A stretch of DNA of 64,000 nucleotides from Sepioteuthis lessoniana (GCA_963585895.1 OY757911.1:95406148-95470147); one strand, 5' to 3'. Positions 1 through 11,715 are shown, numbered from the stretch's first letter. The notes: generated by a model not told the origin, from the letters alone. A program made the numbers and translations.

Positions 1-190
1 GCATTTTTGAAATTCACCAGCTTTAGCTTTAGTGTATTCCAATTCCTGTTTTAGCTGTCCATTTGAATCCGGAATCATAAAAATGGGCCAGTCATCTCAT
101 GAGTTGTATACTAACAACATTGTTTTTTTCAAGGGTCTACGACAATTTTAAATGCCTGTACAAAAAATTCTGGAAACACGTTAAAGGCAT

Positions 191-192
<2 letters not shown>
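1..192 (-). mobile_element. mariner element, 5' end (cut by window edge)
   Basis: This stretch matches 29052-29248, the transposase-start end of the mariner at 28341-29248, over its whole length with scattered substitutions (shared words include GAAATTCACCAGCT and TTTTAAATGCC). It ends in a degenerate terminal inverted repeat at about 170-192 and then runs into a TA tract, as the other copy does. Only the untranslated 5' end of the element is in the window; the coding part lies to the left. Confidence 0.75.

Positions 193-233
<41 letters not shown>
193..233. repeat. (TA)n microsatellite
   Basis: About 20 uninterrupted TA units directly abut the mariner end. This fits the TA target of mariner elements, or slippage from it. 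Confidence 0.95.
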
Positions 234-236
<3 letters not shown>

Positions 237-2040
237 TGACTGTACAAATAATTAAATATTACACCATTGGTTTGTGAGGTGTATGTAACTGAATCCCATA
301 GATATAGGATTCTAGAGGAATGTTAAATTTATATTAACCTTGATTGATTTTATTTCACTTAAAGCGTTAATGTAATTGAGTCAGTTTTTCGGCAATATAA
401 TAAAGCATTTAAATTGTATATGAAGGACTGAGATTGTAAATTGAAATGGTTGAAGGGCAAACTTATGAGAGGATGTTTTCATCTCTAATGAAGGTTTCCA
501 AGCATTACTACTTTCCAATATCGTATGAGGTGTCAATTATTGGGTTCCTGTGCAGAGTTCCAAGCAAAATAAATTGATATGATGAATATCTATCGACGGT
601 TTAGTCAGGGAAATTGAACTATTAGCGAACATACTGTTCCAAACGTTAAAGTGAATGAAGTCAATCATGCTAATTTAAAAATAAAATGAGTTTTATTTAT
701 TTCTTTGCATATTTTCTTGTGGGCAGATACTACAGTAATTATTTAAATAAATGCACGCAAAAATATGAATAAGAGTAAATTTATCCAGGTTAATATTTAA
801 AACATATTCACAGTCTGTTTATATAATGTGTGAACAGATGTACACATTTAAGTAAGAAATGCATGGAATATAATTTGCCACTGAAAATCCAACAAATTTG
901 AACATTTTCATCCCATAATTTTTATCAGGACACTCGATTTCCTATGTGAGGCTGAAGCTAAATTTACGAAACTAGTCAGGAAAATTGATCCATTGACTTT
1001 AAATAAATCTATGCTAATCAGTTTTCCATTCGTACAAGCATCACTGAAACTAATATTTTAAAATAGTGCATTGTTGTAGTGTTTAAATTTTACCAATACA
1101 ATTAATTTTCAAAATAAAAAGTAAGAAAAAACTGACAGAGCTAAGAATGTCGAGTTGCAGATGCTGCACTTGAAAAATCCAAAACTGCTGATCGAAAATA
1201 AGAAAGATATCGAGAATTAACGAAGTCGCGTACAGATGAAGTGCAAATGTATACCAATTTATAGAGGGCAGCAATTCTAATAAGTAGTTCTTCTGTGGAT
1301 AAGTGTTCATTTAACTTTTAAATTAAACAAAATAGCTGATGTTGACTGTGAAACGTCCCCACTAGACATTTTTCATGGATCTTTTTGCAAAGTCTTTTGT
1401 CAGAATAACATTGATTAAGAACCAAACTTTCAGAGGGGAAGGTTGCTCGTTTTATTATTTTGTTCGTCAAATAGGACACCCCGGGGACATATTGTTGGAT
1501 TTTATCGAAAGTATTAGCCAAACAATATGCTTTGAAAATGACCACAGCTACTACAGATTCTTTAAGAGTGAGCATTAGGAAAACACTTAGGAATGACAAA
1601 ATTTTAAGTTATGTCCAAGAGCTAATAAGAATTAAGAACAAGGCAATCATACAATGGTAGTGCTACGGTCGAGATATTCATACTGCGCATTCAGAAAGAC
1701 CAAAGGCTGCTAATCTCTTCGAATTAAGAAATCTGGCTGGTGTTTACCGTTGGTACACTGTCCAGAGGATATCCTGCTTGTAAACAAAATGTATTACTAT
1801 TGTTTACACACAGTTAAATGGTTTCACGACATGCTTGTTTTACTTCTAAACAACTAGTACTTGATATGAATGTACGTTGCTGAGCTTGGAGAATAATAAT
1901 GTACTTTGTAAAAACACAGTTCCTTTAAAATTATTATATTCTGCATTTTATCATTATTTTGGGTCAGCAATGATGTTCTTTATTATTTCACTTTTTGTGA
2001 GTTTTTGAAATAGTTTTAAACTTTCGTTTTCTTTTGGAGT
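234..2040. other. AT-rich DNA, no gene recognised
   Basis: I see no transposon protein, RNA gene or long ORF. Short ORFs on both strands near 1318-1599 overlap each other and look like chance. Around 1795-1860 a word like TTTACACACAGTTAAATGG resembles the left-arm units of the tandem-array repeat described at 49.7 and 56.7 kb. Confidence 0.6.
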
Positions 2041-3003
2041 CTGATTGATTGACAGTCTCTTCAGATCTCTTGCATTATTTGATATACTCAGGTTTACATA
2101 AAGCCATTACTGCGATATTGATTCTTCTTCGAATCTCTAGTTCTCTCTAACTCTTTTCAAAATTTGTTGTTTCCAAAAGTTTTAAATGAAAATGGAATTT
2201 CCAACCACCTTCATGTAACAGAATTTGTTCAGTTACCGGCCATCATCCAGTCATTTAACACGTTTTTCGTTTTCTTTCTTTTTCACACTTTGTTTTTCTT
2301 TGATTGAAAAATACAGTAGATGAATAGTTCTGCTCTTCTTGTTGATTAAAAATAAATCCTTTTTTTTCTGGTCTAGATTGGCGGATCTTTTATTATTTCA
2401 TAATTCCAGAGAATTTTGTGTACTTAATTTTTTTAAAAGGATTATAGTTTGCGCAGGTATCATTTGTTAGTATAGTCAATTTGGGCTCTAGCATGATTTC
2501 CAGTAGATCACCATCACTGCCAATTCACGCCTTCTACTGCACACTTTCTCTGCCAATTTACTGCATTAACTGATTATATACTCAGAGTTTCCTCACTCTC
2601 GTCGTATTTTCCCAGTCAGCTGGGGCAGTAGAATACACCAACTACTTTTATTCAAAGGGGTAAATCCCCGGCAACGAGTGTCCTGGATATGACACTAAAC
2701 CACTAATGCTGGAGCTTTGGGGAATTTGGAGTACGCCTTTATTATCATCGCTTCCAGGCACATTCTAACCCGGAGTGGTAGCACTTGATAGGGTCCTATC
2801 TATTGGTCAAATAGAACTAAACTGTGTACTTATGTTAAAACTAAATTGTTTAAAATTGAACTGTTTTGACGTTTAACTGAAATGTTTCGAAATTTAACTG
2901 TGTGTAAACAAAAACAATACATATACTAAACTTAATTGCTTGAAAAATAATTCGGCGTTAAATGACCCCAAAAGGGTTGATAAGCTGCAAAACAAATACA
3001 ACC
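2041..3003 (+). mobile_element. Tandem-array (foldback-like) repeat, right part, copy A
   Basis: The core starts near 2613 with CAGTCAGCTGGGGC and includes the family landmarks GTAGAATACACC, GAGTGTCCTGGATATGACAC, GGAGCTTTGGGGAA and CCGGAGTGGTAGCAC. It is followed by about two to three units of a roughly 50-bp tandem repeat (units contain TAAACTGAATTGTTT-like words), then the tail GGCGTTAAATGACC..AAAGGGTTGATAAGC. Sequence at 2045-2160 also matches the upstream flank of copy B (CAGTCTC.TCAGATCTCT), so the dispersed unit probably begins there. No coding capacity is seen. Confidence 0.7.
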
Positions 3004-3171
3004 AAGAAAAAGAAATATCTCATCATACATTGTACTCTAGCTATCTCCTGCGTATGATCATTTGTTGCTTTAAAGGAATGAATAACCATATCATTATTAT
3101 ATAGCATCAAGTGTTTGTTTGTTTTTTTCACACTCGGTTTAACTACTGATTTCTTTACAACATACCGAGTG

Positions 3172-3720
3172 ACATCCAGTCTCCTCAGATCTCTAGGACA
3201 CTTTTGAGTATCTAAGCCAATTATTGCAGTTATGTGATCTCAATGATGTTGATCACCCATCTTACCTCCGATTACTCCTTTGCTCTGCCGGCTGGGGCTG
3301 TAGAATACACCGACTGCTTCTCAGCAGACAGGTAAGACCCCACCAGCGAGTGTCCTGGATATGACACTAAACAATCTGATGGTGAGGTTCTAGCAGTCCT
3401 GGAGCTTTGGGGAATGCGGAGAACCTCTTCATTGCCATCGCTCCCAAGTCCACTCTGGTCCGGAGTGGTAGCACCTGGTAAGGGTCCTATCTATGGGTTA
3501 AATCGAACTAAACTGTGCTTTTTTCACTATACTGATTGTTGCATTTAAACTGCGTATTTATGCTAAACTGAATTGTTTAAAATATAACTGTTTTGACACT
3601 GGAACTGCGTACTAGTGCTGAACTGAATTGCTCGAAATAGAACTGTTTGGAGTCTAAACTGTGTATTTATGCTGAACTGATTTATCTGAAATAAAACTGT
3701 TTAACATTTAACTCCATGTA
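3172..3720 (+). mobile_element. Tandem-array repeat, copy B
   Basis: Same family as copy A: upstream flank at 3172-3250, core from about 3285 (GGCTGGGGCTGTAGAATACACC) to 3500, then tandem units to 3720. It lacks the terminal tail and runs straight into the core of copy C, so B and C are either a tandem duplication of core plus array or one insertion inside another. Confidence 0.7.
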
Positions 3721-4290
3721 TTGCCCAGTCAGCTGTGGCTGTAAAATACACTGACTGCAAGACCCCCCTAACGAGTGACCTGGATATGACTCTAAACAAT
3801 CTGATGGTGAGGTTCCAGCAGTCCTGAAGCTTTGGAGAATGCAGAGTACCTCTTCATTGCCATCACCCCTAGATCCACTCTGCCCCGGAGTGGTAGCACC
3901 TGATAGGGCCCTATCTATGGGTTGAATAGAACTAACAGTATACTTATGCTAAACTGAATTGTTTGAGTAAGCTGAATAGTTTGAAATAGAAATGTGTTTT
4001 ACAATTAAACCGTACTTACATTTAAACTGTGTGCTTATGCTTAACTGAATTTTTTGAAATAGAACTGTTTGTCGACATTAGAACTGTATTTACACTTAAC
4101 TGAATTGTTACACATTACTGCTTGAATAGTTTGAAATGGAAATGTTTTTGACAATTAAACTGTGTACTTATGCTAAACTGAATTGTTTTAGATAGAACAG
4201 ATTATTTACATAAAGGATGGATTTGGCGTTAAATAACCTACAAAGGTTGATAAGCCATGAAACCCACCAAACCAAACAAACCGATTACTC
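3721..4290 (+). mobile_element. Tandem-array repeat, copy C
   Basis: Core at about 3725-3925, four to five imperfect units of the array to about 4200, then the tail GGATTTGGCGTTAAATAACC...GGTTGATAAGCC and CCAAACCAAACAAACC. The tail is shared with the tRNA-derived SINE at 19560-19795, read on its own strand. Array length differs between copies A, B and C. Confidence 0.75.
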
Positions 4291-5091
4291 CTAATCATTC
4301 AAATGTATTCTGTAACGGTACTTTTATTATTATTTGATTTTAGTTTCAATTATTATTTTGCGTTTAATGATTATAAATTGGATCATAATGTTTAAAGTGA
4401 GCAGCGAGTTCGAATTCAAGTCACGCTATAATGTTCACTTTCGGACTGATACACTTGGAAAAGATACGTCGCAGACGTTTGACACCATAAATTGGGACAC
4501 GCATCTATTTTTTTTGCTACACGGATCTGATCGGGTGTGTCCTGGTTCCGTTGGCAGTTAGTCGATGTTGTCTTACCTGGATTCCAGGAAACTGGCATTC
4601 ATGTAGGGCTTGGTAAGACTGGTATCCTCGAGCATCAAAGGGCCGTCCCCCAAACTCTAACCCTCCTTGGAAGGGCTAGGTTTCTTGCCTGGCGCTAGAA
4701 GCACCCCTTTCATAGGGAATTCCGATGGGGCTTGAGGCACTTTTGGACCTACTTAAAAACAGGCCTTGAGCCACACTTGTCCGGTGGATGGGACGAACGA
4801 CGAATACCAATACAGTTGGAAAATGTATGAAAAGGTATCTCCCCAACTATATTTTGAATATAATCATAGATATTGTTCTCCATGGCTGAATTTGTCATTA
4901 AATAATCCAAGATTGTTGATATCCCATAAAAGAAACAAAACATTATAACTGTCAGAAGGTGGTTTGTACATTTTTTACATTTCCGACGCTTTTTAACATT
5001 CAAGAAAACTAATTATTGTCATTCTGCTTAAATAAGTGTATTTTAAAAAATATATTTCTTAGCATATGTATATAATTTATTGCTCACTTGC

Positions 5092-5093
<2 letters not shown>
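4291..5093. other. Unassigned DNA with a GC-richer block
   Basis: The stretch is AT-rich except for 4560-4790, which is clearly richer in G+C (TTCTTGCCTGGCGCTAG, GGGCCGTCCCCCAAAC). Short ORFs occur on both strands but match nothing I know. The block could be a piece of a repeat without another copy in this window. Confidence 0.5.

Positions 5094-5143
<50 letters not shown>
5094..5143. repeat. (GT)n microsatellite
   Basis: About 25 uninterrupted GT units. Confidence 0.95.
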
Positions 5144-5144
<1 letters not shown>

Positions 5145-5254
5145 CTGAAAAATAGAATAGCTTTTTTTATATTCATGCGTTCTATCAACAATGTCACCAT
5201 CAAGTAAAGATTGAAAACTACTATTACTACTGATACTAAATCTAGTATGTAAAA

Positions 5255-5494
5255 ATAGCACGAGGAACAAGAAAATGGTAATTATTAAATCGAGAAAATA
5301 TAAATGGAAGAAAAACACTTATGTGGACATATCAGAAGACAAATTAAGGAAATCTTCCGTGAAAAGATCCGGACATGTTTATATAGACAAAACCTAAACA
5401 AAACTGAACCTCTATTAACGGCAGCACCAAATAACGTCATGAAAACTAATAATGACAAATCAGAGAGGTAGGGGAATAGCAAGTGTAGGATATG

Positions 5495-5537
<43 letters not shown>

Positions 5538-5767
5538 CAGTAAAAAAGTAACGGGTGAATACAGCTAACTGGTACAGAAGAAGTAAAAGAAAAGTTACGA
5601 CTGGGCGGGAAAAGTAATCTCCCAGTAATTGCGTAAGCGTCTAAGCTTTGAGCTTCCAGAAAAAAGATATATGTGCAAACCAGAATGTGTCCTGTAAATA
5701 AATCAGATTTATTTGGGATTTTGAAATATAGACGGATCATATAAGACAGACCAAATCTAGTTTTAGT
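5255..5767 (+). pseudogene. REL-LINE family 1, copy 1, 5' piece (linker, knuckle, start of endonuclease)
   Basis: Conceptual translation in shifting frames follows the better copy at 13560-14050: a TRKQKW-like segment, a stretch like REKI..CL, then CRICGERERER at 5486-5533 where the intact family reads CRLCGDRDETINH, then YDWAGKVI at 5595-5625, and finally a segment ending in a degenerate RRPDLIIINK motif at about 5735-5767. The copy stops at the junction with the minus-strand RTE (5768-8077), and the endonuclease resumes at 8078. Many frameshifts make it a dead fossil. The (GA)n tract lies inside the zinc-knuckle codons. Confidence 0.7.
5497..5533. repeat. (GA)n microsatellite inside LINE coding sequence
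   Basis: About 18 GA units sit where other copies encode G-D/E-R-D-E of the CCHC knuckle. A GAGAGACGAGA-like coding run probably seeded the expansion. Confidence 0.9.
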
Positions 5768-5983
5768 TGATATCATCATCATCATCAACAACATCAAGTC
5801 ACACTGGCAGTGTGGAGTTCCCTGACTATCTCTTACAATCGCACCTGGCCGGGCTTCTAGGCTGCATCTTCTGGCCACACAGATCTGATGTAAGTATGTC
5901 TCTTCTGGTCGGCTAATGCTGGTACGTCAATGAGCTGGAGTCCATAAGTAAAGATGGCTAATGAGTTTTTCCTTGCTTTTCCA

Positions 5984-6340
5984 TTATTGACCCGCATGTC
6001 TTGTTTGTCTTACTTGACTGGTTTTTGAGATGAGATGTAAGTGGCTGTACTGCTGATGTTTTTGTTGTTTCCACGATTTGTTAAAAAGAGTTGGCAGCAA
6101 TCTTTTTTTTGTCCTCATGAAACTTTTTTTCTCTATGCATTTTGTTAGCGTCCCTGTGGTATATCCATATAGATGTATGGATACAGCTACAGCTTGAAAG
6201 ATATCGCATTTTATTTTATCGGATATCACATATGGTTGATTATTTGTCAGTAGCATTCCACGCATTTGCTGAGCGTATATTGATATCACTTTCAGTAGAT
6301 GAGATATTGTTACTGAGGTTATGTTATTGAACTGATCCAC
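5984..6340 (-). pseudogene. RTE reverse transcriptase C-terminal region
   Basis: A 118-residue open stretch on the minus strand. It contains DKIKCDIFQAVAVSIHLYGY, the equivalent of DKMKRSFFQAVVVSILLYGC in the 27.9-kb copy, and further on NKSWKQQ and SKTSQVRQTRHAGQ, equivalent to TKTIQVRRTRHAGH. This is the region after the RT thumb in RTE-like LINEs. It has no function alone; it is the longest open piece of the dead element at 5768-8077. Confidence 0.8.
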
Positions 6341-6723
6341 TAATGTTTGAGACTTCCCTCTTAGAGTGGAGATTGCCCGTTTGCTGAAAACTTATGTTCA
6401 CGGTTTTATTTGCATTCACGTAGAAGCCATTACCTCCGACTACTTGCTCTATGATATGCAGTAGGGATTCTGCCATGGCAAAAGTATTTGCGCTACGTTA
6501 TCTCCGTAGTCTACATCTGTCACAGTTTCTGCACGATACAAACCTTTTTTAAAGGAAAGCCACTTTTTATTCGATCTTTTACCGCGTAAAGTGCGTAGAC
6601 TAGCCACAGTATGAAAGAATATGGTGTTTAAGTATTTCCTTTCAAGACTCCAGCGTTTATGTCAAAGAAGTCGGTGTATCATTTAGGCGAGCGAACAAAT
6701 GCTTTCGTATTTTTGAAACGTAT

Positions 6724-6894
6724 CATCATATTTACCAAACCCCTCCGCTCGGGCAGGATATGATATAATGTCAATTTTTAAGCGGAGTTTAACAGGTTTG
6801 AATTCAGAGTTTTCCTTCTCCTAGACTAGTTGCCTCACCAAGGCTGAATAACCCAGGGTGCCCTACTATTTACACATAGCAGGAGGGAGAATAA
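6724..6894 (-). mobile_element. tRNA-related SINE fragment nested in the RTE, with 11-bp target duplication
   Basis: On the minus strand this is the 3' two-thirds of the SINE at 23374-23664 (shared words CTAGTCTAGGAGAAGGAAAA, GAATTCAAACCTGTTAAACT and ATATCCTGCCCGAGCGGAG). It lacks the tRNA-like head, so it is 5' truncated. The direct repeat TTGAAACGTAT at 6713-6723 and 6895-6905 is a clean target-site duplication. This is established LINE-style retroposition into an older RTE copy. Confidence 0.9.
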
Positions 6895-8077
6895 TTGAAA
6901 CGTATTAAAATAGCTGTGACAATTTCTTTGGGAAGACGATATGCAAATATTATTGGTTTAATCTTTCTTCTTTGAATGAAATCGAATTCTTTGGAGAAAT
7001 ATAGGCGCAGTAATGTTACCCCGAAATTCTTCGATCGTATTCATTAAATGATTCGACGGATTGTCAGAATCAGTGAAGTTGGGGAGTGATTCCTTCGAAA
7101 GCCGTCTGATTTTTCCAAAGAATTTTCGAGTCGGATAAGATTAAGAAACAAGAAATTGTAAAATGTTGCTATTATAGCAGTTAGACTTATGTCTCTATAT
7201 TTCTTAATGATTCTAAAGTTGCTTTTCTTGGGGAACGGAAAGTGGCAGCCAAACGCCCATTTTTCTTTTGTTTTGTTATCAACTGCGTTGCATAGTCAAA
7301 GAAGTATACCAACAAATTTACCTGTCTTCCAAACATCAGGTGGCATTCCGTCTCGGCCTATAGTATTTCTATTTTTAATTATTTTTTTAAAATACAGCGT
7401 CAAGTTATTCCTTCCTATACTGTCGTAGGTTGACGTCTTGTTGGCTATTAATGATATTTTGAATAGGTTTTTCAGAGGTGGGTCTTTGTGCTGGTTGTTG
7501 ATACGTTCTTTCTACTTCAGAATTCTTTCTTCTTGGCGGTCAGTTTTAGTTTTCGCATCCATTTTATTCATTTACTTTCTACCATGCTTTTTGTGATTAT
7601 CGATCTTATACTGAATGTCTAATGTTATCGATTTGATCTCGAATTCATTTTAATTGCTCTTGTTGCTATGTATTGGTTTTGTCTTTATCGGTTTATCTAG
7701 GTTTTTGGAATTTGTTGTTTATTTTACTGTGTAAGAGTGTTTATTTGTGTATATTTTTAAAGTTATCTCATTTTTTCTGACTACTGGATTCTCCCACCAA
7801 ACTTTACATTTGGCTCTTATTTTGGTTGGTAATCTGCCTCTTCCATGCAGCCAATGACGATGTTTTCAGATTCGTCATTCGGAGTATGTCTTTCATATAC
7901 TTGCTGAAAAGAATGACATTTATTTCTTACAGTTACTATGGCTTATATTTCTTTTGGTGTGCGAGGACCAGTCGCAACGTGAGATTTTGAGCGCTTGTTT
8001 TGCTTTTTATTCTGCGTAGATTCAAACGTATCTCTGCCATGACAATATTCTGATCGAATGATAGCCATTTGGAGTGC

Positions 8078-8390
8078 TATTCATTTAGTAGACTATACGG
8101 TTCCAACAGATAACAGTTTAAAAGTAAAGGAAGGAAAAAAACGATGAATATTTGGGTCTTGCCAGAGAGCTGGGTAAAGTTAAAGAATATGAAGGGGATA
8201 ATAATACCAATCATACATCGAAACTTTAAAGCAGTCCCAAAGAATCTGAAGAGAGTCGAGGAAGAGGAAATCCAAGAAATAATCGAGACCATACCGACCA
8301 CAGCTCAGGTAAAATCAGCAAGAAAACTTAGAAGAGTTCAAGAGATGTGAGGAGAATTGCTGTAAATAAAAACTGTAGCGAAAAAACAAT
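8078..8390 (+). pseudogene. REL-LINE family 1, copy 1, 3' piece (endonuclease remainder and 3' end)
   Basis: Starts with VDYTVPTDNS-like codons where the intact family has VNFAVPADHR, continues through MKGIIIPII (MKVTTVPIVIG in copy 4) and KSARKLRRVQEM (RTAKILRRVLET), and ends with TGAGGAGAATTGCTG, which matches TGAGGAGACTTGCTG at the end of copy 4. It completes the endonuclease domain that is cut at 5767. The open run 8144-8350 (68 residues) is this segment. Confidence 0.75.
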
Positions 8391-9450
8391 AGTTAAAGCC
8401 CGTTTCTAACAAATGACCGAAGGAATAGAACTATAAAACGATAAAAAATTAGAGCGCTAGAAATAAAGGAAACTTACATATATTTGGAAATATTGGAAGC
8501 AGACACCATCAAACAATTAGAGATGAAAGAAAAGAATTAAAAATGAGTATCGCAGGAGAACGAGAAAACTACGAGAAGACAATCTATAAAACAAAATACT
8601 CATTAAAGCGATAAACAACGTGTAAGATAGTCTAGAGTTTTCTTGTAGTGGTCGAGGGAAGAACTTCAACAAATGGTGCAGCGAACAAAAAGGTAATCAC
8701 GATGCATTCGGCCATACATCCCAGAGATGGCAGCGATATATCATAGGTGTCGAGAGTAGAAGGAGGAAGAGGATTCACCAGCATTGAAAATTGCGTCAAT
8801 GCATCAATACGACGCCTAAACGACTTCATAAAGAATTTCAAGGAAATATTAATATCTGAGACCAAAATAAACACACGAATCAACAGAATAACAATAACTA
8901 GGAAACAAAAATTGAAAGAATGTATAAATGTTTCAACTGACAAACAGGCGAAATCTCACACGAGAAGACTTGGAAATGGACAAGAAAGTGAAACCTTAAG
9001 AGAGAAATTGAATTTCTTCAAAACGCAGCATAAAATAACACCACAAGGAAAAAATTTGACGTAACAAAATAGAAAAGGTACAATCCCATAATGCAGCAAA
9101 TTAGCGCAAAAATAGTGCGAGTCTAAACACGCCAGGTTGGAGAACGTGATATTCTGGGAATTGTGCTATAATTTTAAATCTGACTATATGAATAAGTACT
9201 ATATGCACAACCAAGAATCCATTCGGGAGAGTGAGACGCAAAAACTTCTCTGGGATTTTGACATACAAACAGGTTAACTCATATAGGCCAGACAACTTGA
9301 TCGAATGTTTAGGGTAAGATAATGATAATAACTAAAAAGATACCTAGCATTCACAGCCAATATAAAACACACAAATTTGCATCGTGTAGAACTGCTCATA
9401 GCCTTTTGAGAGCAATGTCAATATGATCGAAAAATATCACCTGAAATATG
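8385..9450 (+). pseudogene. REL-LINE family 1, copy 2 (RT thumb to endonuclease start)
   Basis: Begins in the post-catalytic RT region (MTEGIEL-like, then YLEILEADTIKQLEMKE near 8480-8530). It contains an open stretch at 8747-9064 starting MSRVEGGRGFTSIENCVNAS, equivalent to RKEGGRGLASIEDIVDAS at 13400-13460, and reaches KYYMHNQES and WDFDIQTG at 9190-9270. The endonuclease then fades by about 9310. Multiple frameshifts. The 5' boundary lies directly at the 3' end of copy 1, so the two copies abut head to tail. Confidence 0.7.
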
Positions 9451-11671
9451 TACCAAAAACATCAATACTTAGACTATAAACGATACCTTCTGGGGCAAAG
9501 ACCTGATTAAGGATGGTGAGAAATCGAAAGGGAACGAAAAATCTACCTGCAAGAAAAGGAAGAATACGCGAAGACATAGTAGCAACCGGATGACCAAAAA
9601 TAACAAAACAGTTTCGAGGAAAATCCGAGATCGAAGAGAATATAACCAAAAAAGCCGAATGGATTAGCAACATGGCAAATGAGTTTGAAGAACCCGAAGA
9701 AAGACATAAGTCGAAGTTAAAGCTCGATTTAGTCAGCGCAACACTCAAAAATTACCAAACTGGAAAATGACAGGTTATGATGGAATACATGTACACTGGT
9801 TTAAAAATTCGCTTTCATCCATGACAGATTGGCTATCGAAATGAATTAATGCTTACAAGGAATAGGTATTCCTAAATAGATGACCAAAAGAAAGACTACC
9901 CTTATCCAAAAAGAATCTCAAAAAGAGCCGTCGACTCCAGAGTCATAACGAGCCTACCGATGATATCAAAAATAGAAATTAAAGAGGGAATTAACTATTC
10001 GCTAATAAGCCGCGGACTGTTACCTAGGAACAGAAATGGTGCCACAAGGGAATTGGCGAAACAGGAAATCTAATATACATGATTATCATATCCTCAAGGA
10101 GAGGAATACGAGACGAGAAGGTATAGATATGATATGTGGATTGAGTATAAAAAGGGATATGATATGTCTCAAAATGTACAAGATATCCGATGAAATCTTA
10201 AAGTTTATCGTGAATACCATGGAAAAATGGTGAGTCGAACAGATAGCAAGAGGAAAAAGCAGAGGTGAAAACCTGGACAGGGAGACGCGCTATCACTATT
10301 ACTATTTATAGTAGTGATGATGCCAATCAATCATATACTTATAATTGCACTGTCGGATACAAACATAATAAATCACAAGAAAATTTAAACCAGCTAATGT
10401 ATGTGGACGAGATCAAACAGTTTGTCAAAAATCGAAAAAACCTGGAAACCCTAATACGGGCAGTGAGGATATACGTTGAAGATATAAGGATCGACTTTGG
10501 CTTAGAAATTATGTGTCATGCTAATAATGAAAAGCGGGATACGACAATTAACGGAAGGAATAAAAATACCAAATCAAGAAAAAATCAGAAGGCTTGGAGA
10601 AAAAAAGCTTACAAATACTTGGGAATACTAGAAACGGATATAATCAAATAAATGGAGATAAAAGAAAAAAAAGCTTTTTGGATAACGAGTAAACAGAGAT
10701 GTAGTATAGGTCGAGAAAAGGAGGAGGAAGAGAATTTGCTAGCATTGAAGATAGTGTCGATGGATCGATACAACGTCCTAAAGACAACACAAAAAACGTG
10801 GAGGAAAACTGAATTCAACGATCAAAAACCATACGAACGATAAAAGCGTGAACAGAACAAAAATCTTCGGAAAAAAAGGGAAGAAAAACAACTGCATGGA
10901 CATTTCAAGCAACAAACAAGAGAAATCTGACCGGAGAAAACTTGGATATGGCTAAGAAAGGGAAACATTAAGAGAGAAACTGAAAATGTAGATTATGTTG
11001 AGACAGAAATGAAAAGATCATTCATATGATAAGCGAATGCAATAAAATAGCGCAAAGAGAGTATAAGACTTGCCACCACTTGGTGGGGAAGGTGATCCTC
11101 TGGGAATTGTGAAAGAAGGTTAATTTTACCATATGAACAGATGGCATATATACAACCAAGTATCAGTTTTAGAAAATGAGATGCACATTTTTTTTCTTAA
11201 ATTTTGAAATACAAACGGATCATAAAGTCTCGGCTAGACGACCAGATTGAGCTATAGTCAATAAAAAGGATAATCTTTTGAATAGAGGACTTTGAAGTTG
11301 CAGCTGATCACATGATAAAAATGAAAGAAAGCGAAAATAGAGATAAGTACCAACACCTTGCTAGAGAATTGAAAAAAAAAACTATGAAGGTGACGGTTAT
11401 ACCAATTGTAATTGGTGCGCTCGGTACTATCACCAAAGGTATGGTACAGGAATTGTAGGACTTGGAAATAAGAGGACGATTGGAGACTATCAAAACTATT
11501 GCATTTTTAAGATCAGCAATAATACTAAGAAGAATTCTGGAAACTTGCGGAACATGCTTTCACTCAGACTTCAGTGAAAAACCATCAGCTAACGCTGTTG
11601 TGAAAAACTCTCAAAAGAGTAAAATACTACTAGTAGTAGTAGTAGTAGTACAGCTAATACAACTACTACAA

Positions 11672-11703
<32 letters not shown>

Positions 11704-11715
11704 TATAATAATAAC
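9450..11715 (+). mobile_element. REL-LINE family 1, copy 3 (degenerate RT to 3' end)
   Basis: RT starts near 9600 (AEWISNMANEFEEPEE, compare AEWINNITRELDGLE at 12155). The fingers are at 9745-9960, KMYKISDEILKFI is at 10170-10215, and the catalytic box reads YVDEIK at 10398-10416 where copy 4 has YMDDIK. The linker and knuckle region is at 10650-11060, and the endonuclease end (MKVTVIPIVIGALGTITKG) is at 11380-11435. The 3' end GTGAAAAACTCTCAAAAGAG at about 11600 is followed by TAG and TAA microsatellites. The second catalytic Asp of the Y-x-D-D box is Glu here, and many stops are present. Confidence 0.75.
10265..10651 (+). pseudogene. RT palm fragment of REL-LINE copy 3 with altered catalytic box
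   Basis: A 128-residue open stretch. Visible motifs are CTVGYKHNKSQENLNQLMYV, then D-E-I-K-Q-F in place of the catalytic D-D-I-K-L-F, and ETLIRAVRIYVEDIRIDFGL. It ends in KAYKYLGILETDIIK, matching the segment before the thumb in copy 4. The Asp-to-Glu change in the metal-binding box would be expected to abolish polymerase activity. Confidence 0.75.

Larger units (their letters stand above)
5768..8077 (-). mobile_element. RTE-type LINE, 5'-truncated, inserted in a REL-LINE and carrying a SINE
   Basis: Read on the minus strand, this follows the RTE at 25100-28318 from the end of the APE domain to the 3' terminus. At 8060-7960 it reads like DQNIVMAEIRLNLRR (SDHRIVTAK-RLS in the reference copy). 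At 7850-7780 it reads LPTKIRAKCK then WWENPVVRK, and at 7370-7320 GRDGMPPDVWKT. The thumb and C-terminal part is at 6340-5984, and a TCA-rich tail lies at 5770-5790. The tail equals the (ATG)n tail of the other copies. Frameshifts and stops are frequent. The element interrupts the endonuclease codons of REL-LINE copy 1, with possible short target duplications (TTTAGTTGA near 5755, TTTAGTAGA near 8078). Confidence 0.75.

Noticed and set aside
4560..4790. CpG-island promoter
   Set aside because: G+C is raised, but CpG is not dense and no gene follows in either direction.
5043..5318. Minus ORF with a poly-Thr-His run as a protein gene
   Set aside because: It is a translation of the (GT)n tract; the same applies to ORFs over CA and TA tracts at 21.6, 33.1, 46.1, 53.4 and 61.8 kb.
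5285..5878. 197-codon minus ORF as a gene
   Set aside because: It is the opposite strand of REL-LINE copy 1 with its (GA)n tract, plus the end of the minus RTE; the serine/leucine run is microsatellite.
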